DNA of 64,000 nt, from assembly GCA_963920525.1 (NCBI GenBank), contig OY986438.1, positions 182,388,888-182,452,887 on the forward strand. Reading direction: 5' to 3'. The notes under the pieces were generated by a model that saw only the letters and a program-made list of their open reading frames with translations, made no database searches and had not been told where the DNA came from. How positions within the stretch are numbered: the first letter of the stretch is position 1; each line of letters starts with the position of its first letter. The translations under genes were made by a program, and so were the position numbers. Positions 20,700 through 31,889 of this stretch are shown here, in pieces. Source of the DNA: Dichetophora obliterata (lineage: Eukaryota; Arthropoda; Insecta; Diptera; Sciomyzidae).

Positions 20700-22263
20700 C
20701 AATAAAGAGTGAACGCATCTGCAACCACTACATTATAATGGTTTGAAACATTTTCTGATTAGAATCTTTATTTCAATGAAAAAAATTAAAAATTAAAATT
20801 GAATTGGTTTGATTCAGAAAATACGTTACACAATGCTGCCTTTCCAATACTGCAATATATGTATGTATGTGAATCAAAACTCATATAAAAGTGGAATTTG
20901 TAATTTAAACTTAAGCAAATAACTCTTAAAAAAAATTGCATTTCTTCATTGGTTTTCTTAAGCTGAATTTGCAGTATTGTGTTCTTATAGGTTTTTGTTA
21001 TTGTTACTCTGATATGTTGATGAAGTCACGATTTCCTGGCATATATTTGTTCTAAAAAATAAACAAACAAAAAAAATGTAAGCGTTACAACCAGGCCAAT
21101 ACACAAACACACACTCACTCCCTTGAATTTGTAACTGAGACATCTTCCAGTCTTTAGTTGACTTTCAATGACAAAAAAAAAGGATTGACTTACATCTGAG
21201 CGAGTTTTTGTGGTTTAACCGAAAGAAAAACATCAAAAACCATCAACAACAACAAGAATAAACTTTAAACAAAAAACAACACGTTACAAAGTCACAAATT
21301 CGAATGGTTTTCATTTGAAAAATTTAATGAAGATATCAAATTGTAAGAACAAAGAAAAAACAGCAAATAAAAAGCATAGCAACAGGGCAATAGTACAATG
21401 ATTAAAAATAAAAACATAACAGATTTGCTTTTATTTTCATATGTTCTAGAAATTTTCTGCCGGATACTCACTCTTATGAGTATTAATTATATACCTCCTT
21501 AACCAGGGTTTCTCTTAACAATGCATAGCAAGAGAAAGCATCATCAAGATACCTTGGAGTTATGCACACAGTGCGACAGTTTTCAACTTTTCCAAAATTA
21601 ATTCCACAGATTTTGATCAAAGAATTATGGTAGATTAGATAAAAAATGGATTTGGACTAGTTGTTTTGTTCACAAACTTTATGTAGAATTTATTTTTTTT
21701 TTCAATATTAAAATTCTCTGACGCTCTTTTTTATGGGTCTTATTTTACCTTTGAGGACAAAAATGTTTGAAAACAACCTTAGAAAAATAGTAGAAGGATA
21801 TAATTTTTAATGAAAATGTTTCTTTTAAAATTTTACATAAAATTTTGTCTTTTTGGGCAAGAATTGTTTATAGCGTACCTTAGTGAAGAATTATATAAAA
21901 ATTGGTTAATTTTCGGCTCAGACGCAAATTAGTTTTCTTGATTATTAAAATTTTTTTACGTATTATAATTTACAACCTTTGAAATTTTGTATATGCTTAA
22001 TTTATAACAAAAACATTTGGCCAAAATTTTTTAACTGTAGCTTACGGCTTTTTGATTTTATATAAAGATATTTAAAAAATGCACTGCCTAGGGGGGCAAG
22101 CACCTCCTTTTTCCCCTTGTGGACACCCATGGATCCGTATATCAGCTTTTCGTGTTTTTCTCAAAACAGAAAAAAGATTCAAACTTGGGCATTTTTGAAT
22201 CTAGGCCTCTCATACGATTACTTTTCCTAGGGATACAACACTGAATTTCTAAAATCTGATTTC
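20700..22263. other. Non-coding stretch, partly unique-looking
   Basis: No gene is seen. 20980-21480 is less AT-rich, with AAACAAAC and CAACAACAAC words typical of fly introns. Near 22083-22130 the phrase CACTGCCTAGGGGGGCAAGC resembles a hAT-type terminus, but no partner end was found. Confidence 0.45.
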
Positions 22264-22375
22264 CATTTTTCTTATATGCCTGAAATTGATGTTATGGTTC
22301 AGATTTTGGTTGAAGTTGATATTTAGATTAAAGTTAAGGTTGAGATTGAGTTAAAGTTGAGGTTAATGTTAATGT
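22264..22375 (+). repeat. Period-6 G/T-rich tract, left part
   Basis: Degenerate hexamers of the GTTGAG / GTTAAG / GTTGAA type run up to the left end of the hAT element. The same tract resumes on the other side at 26485, showing that the transposon split one tract. Confidence 0.8.
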
Positions 22376-22735
22376 CAGGAGCGTACGCAGGGGGTTTTGG
22401 GGTTTAAACACCACCCCACCCCCCGAAATGGACGAATTTTAACAAGCACCGAGAGCAACTCTCAGCGCAGCATGCTAGCCGTTGTTTACGGTCACGATAA
22501 AGATCCCTTGATGACATTGCACATTGGAAAAAAATATAAAAAGACTCAATTTAAAATATTTATTGCGAACAGAATGTAATATATATAGACTTGAAATTTT
22601 TTTACGTACACTGAGGGAAATGTTCCTATTAAACGAATTTGTTTTTGCAATAGAGTTGGAAACAATTTCATTAAAGTTAAAGGCAAATGTTTGTTAAGTT
22701 ACATTTAAAACAAAAGTTTTTGTTTTCAAAACAAT

Positions 22736-22775
22736 ATTTTTATTTATTTATTTTTATTTATTTATTTAGAAATAG
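22736..22775. repeat. TTTA-rich tail of the LINE
   Basis: Tandem TTTATTTATTT units here are, on the minus strand, an AAATA-type tail. This is the usual simple-repeat 3' terminus of a LINE whose coding part lies at higher coordinates. Confidence 0.75.
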
Positions 22776-23970
22776 TAATGTTTAAATATAAGACAGAGTC
22801 TTTTGAATGCATTAAGCAATTTAGAATAACAACTAGTTATAAAAAACAGAAAAATATATATCAGTTAACACTAACATTTAGTGATTTAACAAAAATAATA
22901 AATAATAATAAATATTATAGCAACAGCTAGTCATAAATAACAGCAAATCATGAATGAACAAAAAAACATCATTAGATTATTAGATAAAAAATAAAAAAAC
23001 TTAAATTATTTTTATTCTTTAGATAAAGAAATAGTAAGTTTAGATAGATAAGTAGTAGTATTAAGAAAAGTATTCAAAAATTTCATGCTTAAAGTTGCGT
23101 TTGTTTTGAATAATTTTAATTCTTAGAGGTAACGAGTTCCAAATTCTGATAGCGTTTACAAAGAAAAGCCTGTTTGAGTTTAAAAAATTGTATCTCGGGA
23201 TAATAAGGTTCATGTTTCTATTCGATCTGCAAAATTGTAACTTATCAAATAAATATTTAGGTGTTTTTGTGTAAATCAAATTAAGCAAAAATATGCACTT
23301 CCTGGCATCCAGATAATTGAACATTTTGCAACCAAGTATTTGATTGCTCAAATGACTAACGCGGTCAAACTTTCTGAGGCCATAATCATATCTGACAGCG
23401 TTATTAAAAGCTTGTTGTAACTTTATTTTGGACCTCGAATCAAGTTTACTATACACAACATCTGAGTACGTAATGAATGGCATTATAAGCTGGAGTACCA
23501 AATTTCTCCCAGTGTCGACGGGTACAAATGATGCTGTCCACCTCAGGTTTCGAAGGGCACAATAAATCTTAGAAACAACCTAATCAATGTGATCCTCACA
23601 AGAAAGTGAGGAGTTAATGTGGTATCCAAGATTTTTAACTTTATCAACAAATCTTAGCCCTACACCATTAAGATAAATCGTTGGTATATCATACAAAGAG
23701 TAACTAGATTTAAAGATCGGTAAAACAAATGACTTCAGTGGATTTAGATTACGCTTATTGGCTCTAGCTCATTTAGTTATTTTGCTCAAATCCTCGTTTA
23801 TCCTGAGACATAAATTATCAACAAGACCAATAGGACTGGCCAAGTACAATTTAAGATCATCAGCATATGCATGCATGGTTACATGACGGCATTTGCTGAA
23901 GATATCATTTATGAACATTGAAAATAACAACGGACCAAGTACTGAGCCTTGAGGAACCCCACAAGATAAT
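22776..23970 (-). mobile_element. 5'-truncated Jockey/CR1-like LINE
   Basis: On the minus strand the RT begins in motif [21 protein letters not shown] (near 23960), and runs through motif [12 protein letters not shown] (both aspartates kept). It continues through the thumb VKNLGYHINSSLSCEDHID to a 146-residue C-terminal frame (23061-23501) with YDYGLRKFDRVSH and IRIWNSLPLRIK. Two in-frame stops (after ITK and after DHID) break the upstream part. The abrupt start within the RT shows 5' truncation. The 3' side ends in an AAATA simple tail near 22740. Confidence 0.88.
23061..23501 (-). pseudogene. LINE polymerase C-terminal region
   Basis: A 146-residue open frame on the minus strand starts at MVLQLIMPFITYSDVVYSKL and ends NFKHEIFEYFS. 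It is the post-thumb region of a Jockey/CR1-type polymerase, ending in the usual RIWNSLP motif about 30 residues before the stop. The true protein would continue upstream through the RT. The apparent start Met is internal. Confidence 0.85.
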
Positions 23971-26094
23971 TAACTATCTTTTAAAGACTTAAAAATAATT
24001 TTATAGTATACATTTACAGTTTAAAAAATTTATTTAAAACAAATGGAAAACAAAATTTTTAATATTGAAAAAAAAAATAATTAAAAACTAATTTTAAGAT
24101 ATTGTTCATAAATTCGATGCTATTTTTTAATTTTTCGACGTAAAATTCGCGATCAGCAACCCCAAGGACCTCTCGAATACCAAATTTTAACTCCATTCGA
24201 TGAATTTGCGGCTTAAAATATTGAAATATTTTAAGAATTAATATAAAACATTAGTTTTTTTTTTTCATTTAACGTTCATTATTTATAAAACCAATTCAAA
24301 AATATTTTCAAACAATTAAATTTAAAATCGGATTTTTTCTTAGCTGGATCTCAACTGTCTGGTCAATGATTCTACTGCACACAATTTTTGATTCAGTCTT
24401 AGATTGCTATTTTTTGTTATTGCAAAGAAATAACAAGAAAAATTTATACAAAAAAAGTTTATAGCTTAAAATTGAACACGCTTGTTTTAACTTTTGTTTT
24501 GTAGAAACGCAAAGGCGTTAAATTTCTATTTTTCAATTTTTGTTTATTTAAATTAAAAGTTTTTAAATTAAAAGTTTTTTAAATTAAAAGTTTTTTAAAT
24601 TAAAAGTTTGATCTAAAATAAATTCTTTATTTGTTTTTAAATGCATCCTTTATTCGCTAAGTGGCATAAAAAAAGATTTACTTTGGAAAATTGTTTTCTA
24701 TATATTATTTACAAAAAAAATTGGTTTGTCTGTATGTATAGCCTTTCTACAATATATATCAACGCTAGTTGAATTTGTATTGAAAATTTATTATTACCTC
24801 ACTTTTTACGCCATAACTTCTGAACACTTGAAGAACGCACTTTCATTTTAAATCGTTGGAAAGATAATGGAACGTAAAAAATTTATAAAAAAACTATAGC
24901 GCCTGTTGCTGGCATGGTATTAAACTTTGAAATTAATAATGGGTCAACTTACTGCAATTTTTTTCAAAAATTGCATATTTTTCCCTTAGACAAGACCAAA
25001 TAGATATCCTATTTACGAAAACCGCATTTAAATTAATATGAGTGGCCGATATGACCTAGTTTGTCTCAGGCTTCGCAACTGGTTTTCTTTGTTTTATGAA
25101 AAATGGTTTGGTGAAGTTGACCTCGTTTGTTGAGTAACCACCCTGTCTAGCCAGGATCCCACCGGATTCAGGAACACACAACGATATATATATTATATAT
25201 GTACTAATTGGAGTGGTGTTTTATTGGGTATGAGACCTTGTTTGTCACACGACTCCGCCGATGTCCGGACACAAAAATTGTTGCTAACTTGACCTTGTTT
25301 GTCTTGAAAACGCAACCCTGCTATGCTGTCTGATATTATCGATTTGACTTAACTTTTTTATTTATTTTTATACTTTAATAAATTTATATACTTTAAGCAA
25401 TTTATTAAAACTTTTAAGTTTGTTAATAATACATGATTTCAATCAAAATCATACTTTATATTTTTGAATTGTATTAAATATCTTATTTTATAATTTTAAA
25501 TTTGCTATAAAATCTGTTAAGGTTTAGCAATCAAATAAATAAATAAATAATATAAATAAATTGATTGAACTATGCATGATATTTTCGCATGGCTGTTGGC
25601 CCACGAAAAAAAAAATCGAAAAATCTCGAACTCCGGACTTAGTTTTCTAAGCAATAAACCAATCTAAGAACAAAATTTCAGCCAAATCGGAGATGGTCAG
25701 GCAACTGATATTGCACTTCAATGTGAAATGGGCGACATATTGAAAGCAATTTGTTTCTACTTTAACGAAATTTGTTTAACCCGAATCACCCTGTGGTTGC
25801 CGTATGGCAACGCAAATATAAACACTTAAAATGCGCTGATTTTAGTTTAAACCATTCTATATATGCCGTAAATAACTTATTTTGAAAATTAAAATAAAAT
25901 TTAATACAAACTGTGGTGAAATTGCTTGAAAAGGTTTTTAAATTTTATATGAAGAAACCTGCATTGATATTAAAGGCATTAAGTTGAATTTAAAAAAATC
26001 ATGATTTTTTTCAGTGTATAGTATACACTGCTTATACACTGTATACATTTATTGATTTTGACCAATATTTTGTATCCCATATTTGTAGGCACTC
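23971..26094. other. hAT interior without readable coding
   Basis: This AT-rich stretch lies inside the hAT element. It holds a 19-bp tandem repeat (24545-24612) and a repeated GACCTNGTTTGT motif (25050, 25120, 25235, 25293). I could not find earlier hAT transposase domains (BED finger or DDE blocks). They are probably deleted or too eroded to see. Confidence 0.5.
24545..24612. repeat. Four-copy tandem repeat, about 18-19 bp
   Basis: Four near-identical units of TTAAATTAAAAGTTTTT follow each other. It is simple AT-rich expansion with no coding meaning. Confidence 0.9.
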
Positions 26095-26400
26095 CTTTAA
26101 TCAAATTGATCGACCTGTAACGTTTATTGAATCCCTTCATTTTTGCGATGCAATGATATATCATCCATCAATAAGCCGATTCCTGAAGATTGGTGCAACG
26201 TTGCCTATTTCAGTCGCTTCAAGCGAACACTCATTTTTGTCGCTTCGAAGACTCAAAAAGAAGCACATGAGAAGTAAAACTGGAGAAGAAAGGCTTAATG
26301 GGTCCGCTCTTCTAAATGTTCACTAGGATATGGAAGTGACCACGACAAAATTTTAAATGCACAAGCCCGAAATAAAATAAGACTAGACATTATGATATAA
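26095..26400 (+). pseudogene. hAT transposase C-terminal dimerisation domain
   Basis: The + frame reads HFCDAMIYHPSISRFLKIGA, then TLPISVASSEHSFLSLRRLK, then KKHMRSKTGEERLNGSALLN and, after one stop, KILNAQARNKIRLDIMI with a terminal stop at 26398. This is the hAT dimerisation region, with the LPxSVASSExSFSxLRRLK core and RSxxGEERLxGLALLNxH pattern of the ZMYM1/KIAA1586-like group. Just one nonsense codon lies in the visible part. The rest of the transposase is not recognisable. Confidence 0.85.
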
Positions 26401-26484
26401 AAATTATTTTATGTAAAAAAATTTGAAGAAGTCTAAATAAAAAAAATTAAAACCCCCCGAAACTTTTTTCTGGATACTAGCCTG

Positions 26485-26880
26485 GGTTAGGTTAAGGTTG
26501 AGACTGAGGTTAAATTCGAAGTCAGTTTTGAGTTTGAGGTTAAATTTGAGGATGTGTTTGAGGTTAAATGTAAAGTTTTGTTCGAGATTTGGTTGTGCTT
26601 TATGGAAGGTGAAGTTGTGGTTTTTGTTGAGGTTAAGGTTGAGGTTGTTGTTGTGGTTGTGGTTAAAATAAAAGTTTAGTTTGAAGTTGTGATTGCAGTT
26701 GTGGTTAAAGTTGATATTGAAGTTAAGGCTTATTTTGAGGCAAAGGAACAGCTTAAGGCTGGCGTTGCCACAGAAATTGAGTTCGAGAATGTGGCTTACT
26801 CTGAGGTTGAGATTGCGTCTGAATTTGAGGTTAGGTTCAGTTTTATTTAAGGTCTAGGTTCAGGTTCAGTTTGGGGTTTA
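26485..26880 (+). repeat. Period-6 G/T-rich tract, right part
   Basis: Degenerate hexamers such as GTTGAG, GTTAAG, GTTGTG and TTTGAG continue for about 400 bp. The strand bias (G/T on +) is strong. It resembles a decayed TTGAGG-type repeat. It is the continuation of 22264-22375. Confidence 0.8.
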
Positions 26881-29319
26881 TTTTAAACATGAGAAAATAA
26901 CGGTTTTGTAAAACTGAGTCTTCAATAAAATAATCGTTAGTGCAATATTTATACATTTATGTATCTATAAAAAAAATAGGGAGAAATCGCAAAAAACAGG
27001 CATTTAACCATCATTGTATTTTCGAGTTCAATAGACTTCAACTTTCTGAATTGATTAATTCACAACTTAATAGCACGCTGAATACTTTTGGGCCACACAA
27101 TTTAAGACTTCTTCAAACTCCACGGAAGCGCATTAAAAAAGCATTAACGTTGCTTTTTATAATTAAAAAGTATAAAAACTAAGCGAAAATACACCTAAAG
27201 ATACTACCACTTAAATGCGGAAGCGTTCATTCAGCAGTCATTACTCATAGAAACTAATAATAATAATAAATGAAATTAATTTAAGGATATTTGACCGCCG
27301 GCTAAACAGTCAGCGAAGTGCAACTAGAAGTTGGCACGAACACGCTGTGACTACTTTTTTTGAAAATGCAGTTTTTGTGACTTTTTGCGGAGTGTGTGTG
27401 AGTGTGTGCGTGTGTGTTTGAATGTTTTATTTATGCAATGCGCTGCGCAGGCGCAACATATGCGCACACATGTTTGCAACTTGCCACAAGCCGACTTTGA
27501 TAGATGAGCGAGTTGCTTGTGGCTGCAGGGCTTAATTTTGTTTTTATTTTTATTCAACAAGAAGTGGCAAAAGAAGAACAAAGCGGTTGCTGTGCTGCGG
27601 ATGATGATGACAATTTTTCGTTGTTTCAGCAGCAACGAATTTGTGCGCATGCACTATGGACTTTAACAGGCAGTTATATTAAATTCATTAAAATTTAATT
27701 TAGAAAAAAAAAACTAAATATATTTAAGTACAACACACTCTGCATAATTTCATGATCTACACAGTGTTGCCAAATGGCTGCAATTTAAAAAAAGAATACT
27801 AAAATTTACGCTTTCTTACAAGCTCTTGCTACTTGCTACTTGTTTACATTACGACTATCTGCATGTGTGCCTTCGTGAATTTTATGCTTATTGGATAATT
27901 GTTTAATTATTGTGATTACACTGGCAACTCTGGCCATTGCAACTCTGCTGTTTCTCCCCCTCTTTCAGACAGTGGTGCTTTTGTTACAACTCGTTGTAAC
28001 TTTGTAAATTTTGTGTTGGTATATCAAGCTGTTGCTCTTTTGGTTTCCCGTGTTGTTGTTATTTGCTATGCGAGTGCGCGCTTAATTTTGAAAATCGATT
28101 TAGGGCTGCCACATAATTGCGAACAAAAAGAAGAAAAAAAAAATCAGAATGCATAGTAAAAAATAAAAGGAGTGCCATTAATCTTCTCAGATCATTATTT
28201 TGTGGCTGTTGGTTTTCTTTGCCTTTGAATCTTTTTTGCTCATTCATGTTTTTTGCGAGTTGTCAGTCAGCCATTCAGTCAGTTGTTGCAGTCTACTCTG
28301 CCTGTGTCTTCTTGACATGGTCTTTTTTCTTGTTCAACTATTCCCTCCCCTCCCTGATAAGAACAAAGTGTAATTTTAAGCTATCCAAGGCAATTTAACT
28401 CTGCGCCACACGAGCCGTTTTTAATGACTTCATTTAATATACTAGAATAAACGAAGGTGTTTTCAATTATTTATGTTAGTATGTGTGAATTGGAGTGTAT
28501 GTGTATATGATTTGCTTGCGGCCTTGTAATTTCTCAGAACTTGAGTTGATTTAAAAAAACTAAGACAAACCGGACCCTTAACAATTATTAAGTCAACAAG
28601 AGCGAATCAGCTTAGAGCTTGAACATTTTATAGAAGATTTCTTGAGTCTTCAAAGAGTAAGAGAACGCAAATCTACTATTTTTTATTAGTCTTTATAAAA
28701 TATACCTATCTTTAAGTTTAAGCTAAGCCCTAACCTTTAAAATGATATTAGCATATGACATTTAGTGCTTAAAACAATTTAAGCCATTTCCAAAAATTGG
28801 CCACTCCGACAGCGCCTGAAATGCCTTTCTCTCGATTCAGTTTTGCAAAACTTTCACCAGCAAATCCTGCCTTTTTTGTCACAAAGAAAATATTAGATAT
28901 TAAAATGTCTTTATCATTTAATTAAAGTTTTATATTATTTGAATTTCATACCATAAAATAAATAATATAAATATCTTTTTTCAAGGGAAATTTATTTTCT
29001 CTTTGGAATTGAACTTTTTTAAAATTTCATAACGTTATTTCATTGATTTTTAAATTGACTTCAGCCCACATTCATAGGCATCAATAACATAGTATTTTTT
29101 TAGTCATATTAAATACGCTAATTGGGTTAATCAATTTTACATTATTATAAATCCAAAATCATTATACTATGTTGTTATCAGTTACTCAAATTTTGAAATT
29201 AACTAAGAAGCGAACACTTTACTCTCTCGGTTCTAATATAAATGAACTTAAGACCACTTTCACGAAAACCAGTACATGTATTAGGAGCAAGATGTTGCGA
29301 TCAGAACAAATATATTCAG
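26881..29319. other. Unique-looking sequence, candidate host regulatory DNA
   Basis: No transposon is recognised. 27300-28400 is clearly less AT-rich, with a GT microsatellite (27389-27418), GCAGCAGCAACG-type words and phrases such as CAGTCAGCCATTCAGTCAG. Several 60-99 residue frames overlap on both strands and look like shadows of each other. None has a recognisable domain. I see no coding gene. Confidence 0.5.
27389..27418. repeat. GT dinucleotide microsatellite
   Basis: About thirteen imperfect GT units. It creates the His/Thr-rich frame on the minus strand. Confidence 0.9.
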
Positions 29320-29850
29320 CAGGGAAGAGGAGGGTAATACAGTACAGCGGCCAATTTCGTACAGCAGCGTTTCTAAGGAAAAAATCTAATTACATATGTT
29401 TTTCCTTATCACACCCATTCTTTTAGTAGTGTTACGCAACCTCGCAAGTTATTGCATCAGTCTGCGCCATAGTTTCGCTGCGAGTTAATGTGGCGGGATT
29501 TTGTGCTTGCGGTTATAATATTTTGAATTCAGAAAATTGTTAAAACAATTGTTAAAAATTTTATTTTATTTGTATATCAAATACCTTTATTAATACTATA
29601 TGGATCCTTTTAATTATGTACGGAATTCAAGGAACAATGTACGAAATTAGACGCAAATGTCGAGTAATTTCGTACACACAAGATTAAATAATTTTTACAC
29701 TATATTAGTGATAATATTTAAACGCGCTTTATTTATATAAAACTAAACTGATTACAGTACGACTTGAAACGAAAAATTTTGTCTTGTATTGAATAGATTC
29801 AAAGAAAATTATGCATAAAGTTAGGTGTACGATATTACCCTCCTCTCCCC
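29320..29850. mobile_element. MITE with GAGGAGGGTAATA termini
   Basis: The left end reads CAGGGAAGAGGAGGGTAATA and the reverse complement of the right end TAGGGGAGAGGAGGGTAATA. They match at 18 of 20 bases in that stretch and continue for a few more. Internal copies of AATTTCGTAC occur in both orientations. No target duplication is evident and there is no transposase, so the superfamily is open. Confidence 0.65.
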
Positions 29851-30169
29851 TAATTTTTTTTTGTTCCCAGCTTGAAATTCTTTTTTAACTTTTAAAGTTA
29901 TTTTGTTAATTTTTCAACGATTAAAATTGCAATTAATTTTTCAGTTCTGTCTTGATTTCACTGCTTAATAAAATCAAATCACCGAGTCGGTTATTTGATA
30001 GGTTCATTTCTTGAGTTGATTCAGTCATCCATCAATTGTGTATCCCAATAAAGTGATAGTTTGACTCGATTAAGTATAACTGGATTTCCATTAATTGAAC
30101 CTTGTTAAGGAAGAAATTTTAAATTTGGTAGTTAATTGTGATCTTTGAATTTTTACCTGAATTTAATTT

Positions 30170-30557
30170 CGAGCTTTTTAGATCAAGTACGTTTGAAGAA
30201 AGCAACAACAACAACAACTCTGTATAGAGTCAACCACACAGCAGACTAGACAGCCTGCTTCAGAAATCGCTACATTTCACTGTTAAAGTCTTATATTATT
30301 TGACACTTGTTCGAACAAATTCGTAAGAATTTTAACGTTCTCATCGTCCATTTAATCATACGTCAATTAAGCAATAGTTATTCTTAGACCAAGCCTTTAA
30401 CTCTACCAGGGTTGTCGTCTATTCTAGTTGCTTCTTATTTCTTCGATATTCATTGGAGTTCGACGAGTCTGCCGAAGTGCACCATAGAATTGAAACGAAT
30501 TTTGCTTCGCTAAAAGCTAGTGGTTAACTAAAAGGTGGCTATTTGCACAACCAAATG
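30170..30557 (-). mobile_element. SINE-like dispersed repeat, copy 3
   Basis: It runs in the same orientation as copy 1. It shares the 3' segment (GATCAAGT..GAAAGCAACAACAACAAC), the TCTGTATAGAGTCAA block and the CACAGCAGACTAGACAGCC block. At the 5' end it shares GCTTCGC and AAAGGTGGCTATTTGCACAA. The middle part is more diverged from copies 1 and 2. I found no clear target duplication. Confidence 0.75.
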
Positions 30558-31640
30558 TTCAATTATTTTTCTTTTTCAAAAGTTATTCATAAGTTATCAA
30601 ATAACCACCTAAATAAATTAATTAAAAAAATTAATTTACTATGGTTGACAAAAAAGTAGTCAACGAATTGAAAAATATGTCCAATTTATAAAAGAACTCG
30701 AGGTAAATTACAAAGCGCTGACAAAATCATTAAAGATGATCAAAATTACTACATCGAAATCTCACCATTACTTGCAAGAATAAGATGTATGAAATTTATT
30801 CTAAATCTTGCATAAACTTTTCCACACTGCAAAGAAGGATATATTGGCTGCGAGGAAAGAAAAAATTCAGGATGAAATCCCCAACATACTTGGATTAAGA
30901 GTACACCAACCGATAACAGGATTTTAAAATATGAATGATGGAAATACAACGAGGACATTTTTCGATAGAAATGATATAACAGCTGTGATAACAGTTGTTA
31001 ATTGAGAGATGATCAAAAGGTTGAAAGTCATCCTCAATGTCATGAATTCCAGGAAATGAGTGAGCATCGAAAAGTTGTGACGAACCTTTTCGGCTGAGGT
31101 ATCACTCGCCGGTGTCTAGGGTTTGTGTCTCTAAAATAAATCCCCAGCTTCCGAGACCAACAAGAACTCAAATTTAAGTTTCCTTTCATATATATATAAT
31201 GTTCATTTTTATTTTTATTTTTATTTTTATCTTAAAATTACAAAGTAGTTGCTTATTTCCTATTTATTCAATTATACTTTGTTTATTATGGAATTGTGAA
31301 AATATTACTATGAGACTTCAAATCATTAATGCTTAGAAAAAATAACAAATTGTCTTAAACTAGTGTAACAAGATTTTTTTAAAAAAATCACCTAGGTACA
31401 TCTCGTAGTACAAGGCTAAAAATCTATAAGGAACCGAAACTATGTGGGGTGAACGCGACGGCCGGTCTCAGAAAAATTCGCGTATGGTAAAGATGTAGCA
31501 TAATACCGAGTGCGGCCCAGCCGAGATATAAAAAAAAAACTTAAATACATCTCGGAGCGCATTAATCAGAGGGTTGGCAGCTGTGTTGCGGGAACGCGTC
31601 AAAGGCCTTTCAAAAAAATAAACTCTAGAAGAGTTGGTTT
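30558..31640. other. Unassigned sequence, possible eroded element
   Basis: Nothing is identified with confidence. 31080-31640 is less AT-rich, with two copies of TACATCTCG, which suggests part of an eroded element. A short ATTTTT repeat lies at 31200-31232. There is no readable protein. Confidence 0.4.
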
Positions 31641-31889
31641 ACTAAAGTCTCGTTGAGCCGGTAGAGTGGCGTGACTTGACGAGCTTAACCTACAATCTAG
31701 CATGCCAACCAGAGAACTGCACAAGCATACTTGAAGTTCAAGCCTTTTCAAGTACTTGAATTCAAGTATGTATCCAATCTTGAAAAAGCAAGCTTTAGCC
31801 AGCTTGCAAAAATTCCAAACAGATACAAGCCATATTCATGCTTGCTCGTTGGCTTGGCTTGTTTCGGCTTACTTTGTCGGGCAGAAAGT

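Larger units (their letters stand above)
22376..26484 (+). mobile_element. hAT transposon (about 4.1 kb) with nested LINE
   Basis: The left end reads CAGGAGCGTACGCAGGGGG, followed by a G-rich GGTTTTGGGGTTT run. The right end, reverse-complemented, reads CAGGCTAGTATCCAG and then a GGGGGGTTTTAA run. Such CAG-starting ends with G-rich inner repeats, together with the C-terminal hAT domain just inside the right end (26095-26400), identify a hAT of the ZMYM/KIAA1586-like type. The 8-bp flanks (gttaatgt and ggttaggt) match only in part. A 5'-truncated LINE occupies 22736-23970. Confidence 0.75.

Noticed and set aside
26485..26880. Interstitial telomeric repeat
   Set aside because: The hexamers are GTTGAG/GTTAAG-like, not the insect TTAGG repeat, and are very degenerate. 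The tract is described as a period-6 repeat only.
27351..28400. Several overlapping 60-99 residue frames as host exons
   Set aside because: They overlap on both strands, follow microsatellites (GT, GCA) and show no recognisable domain.
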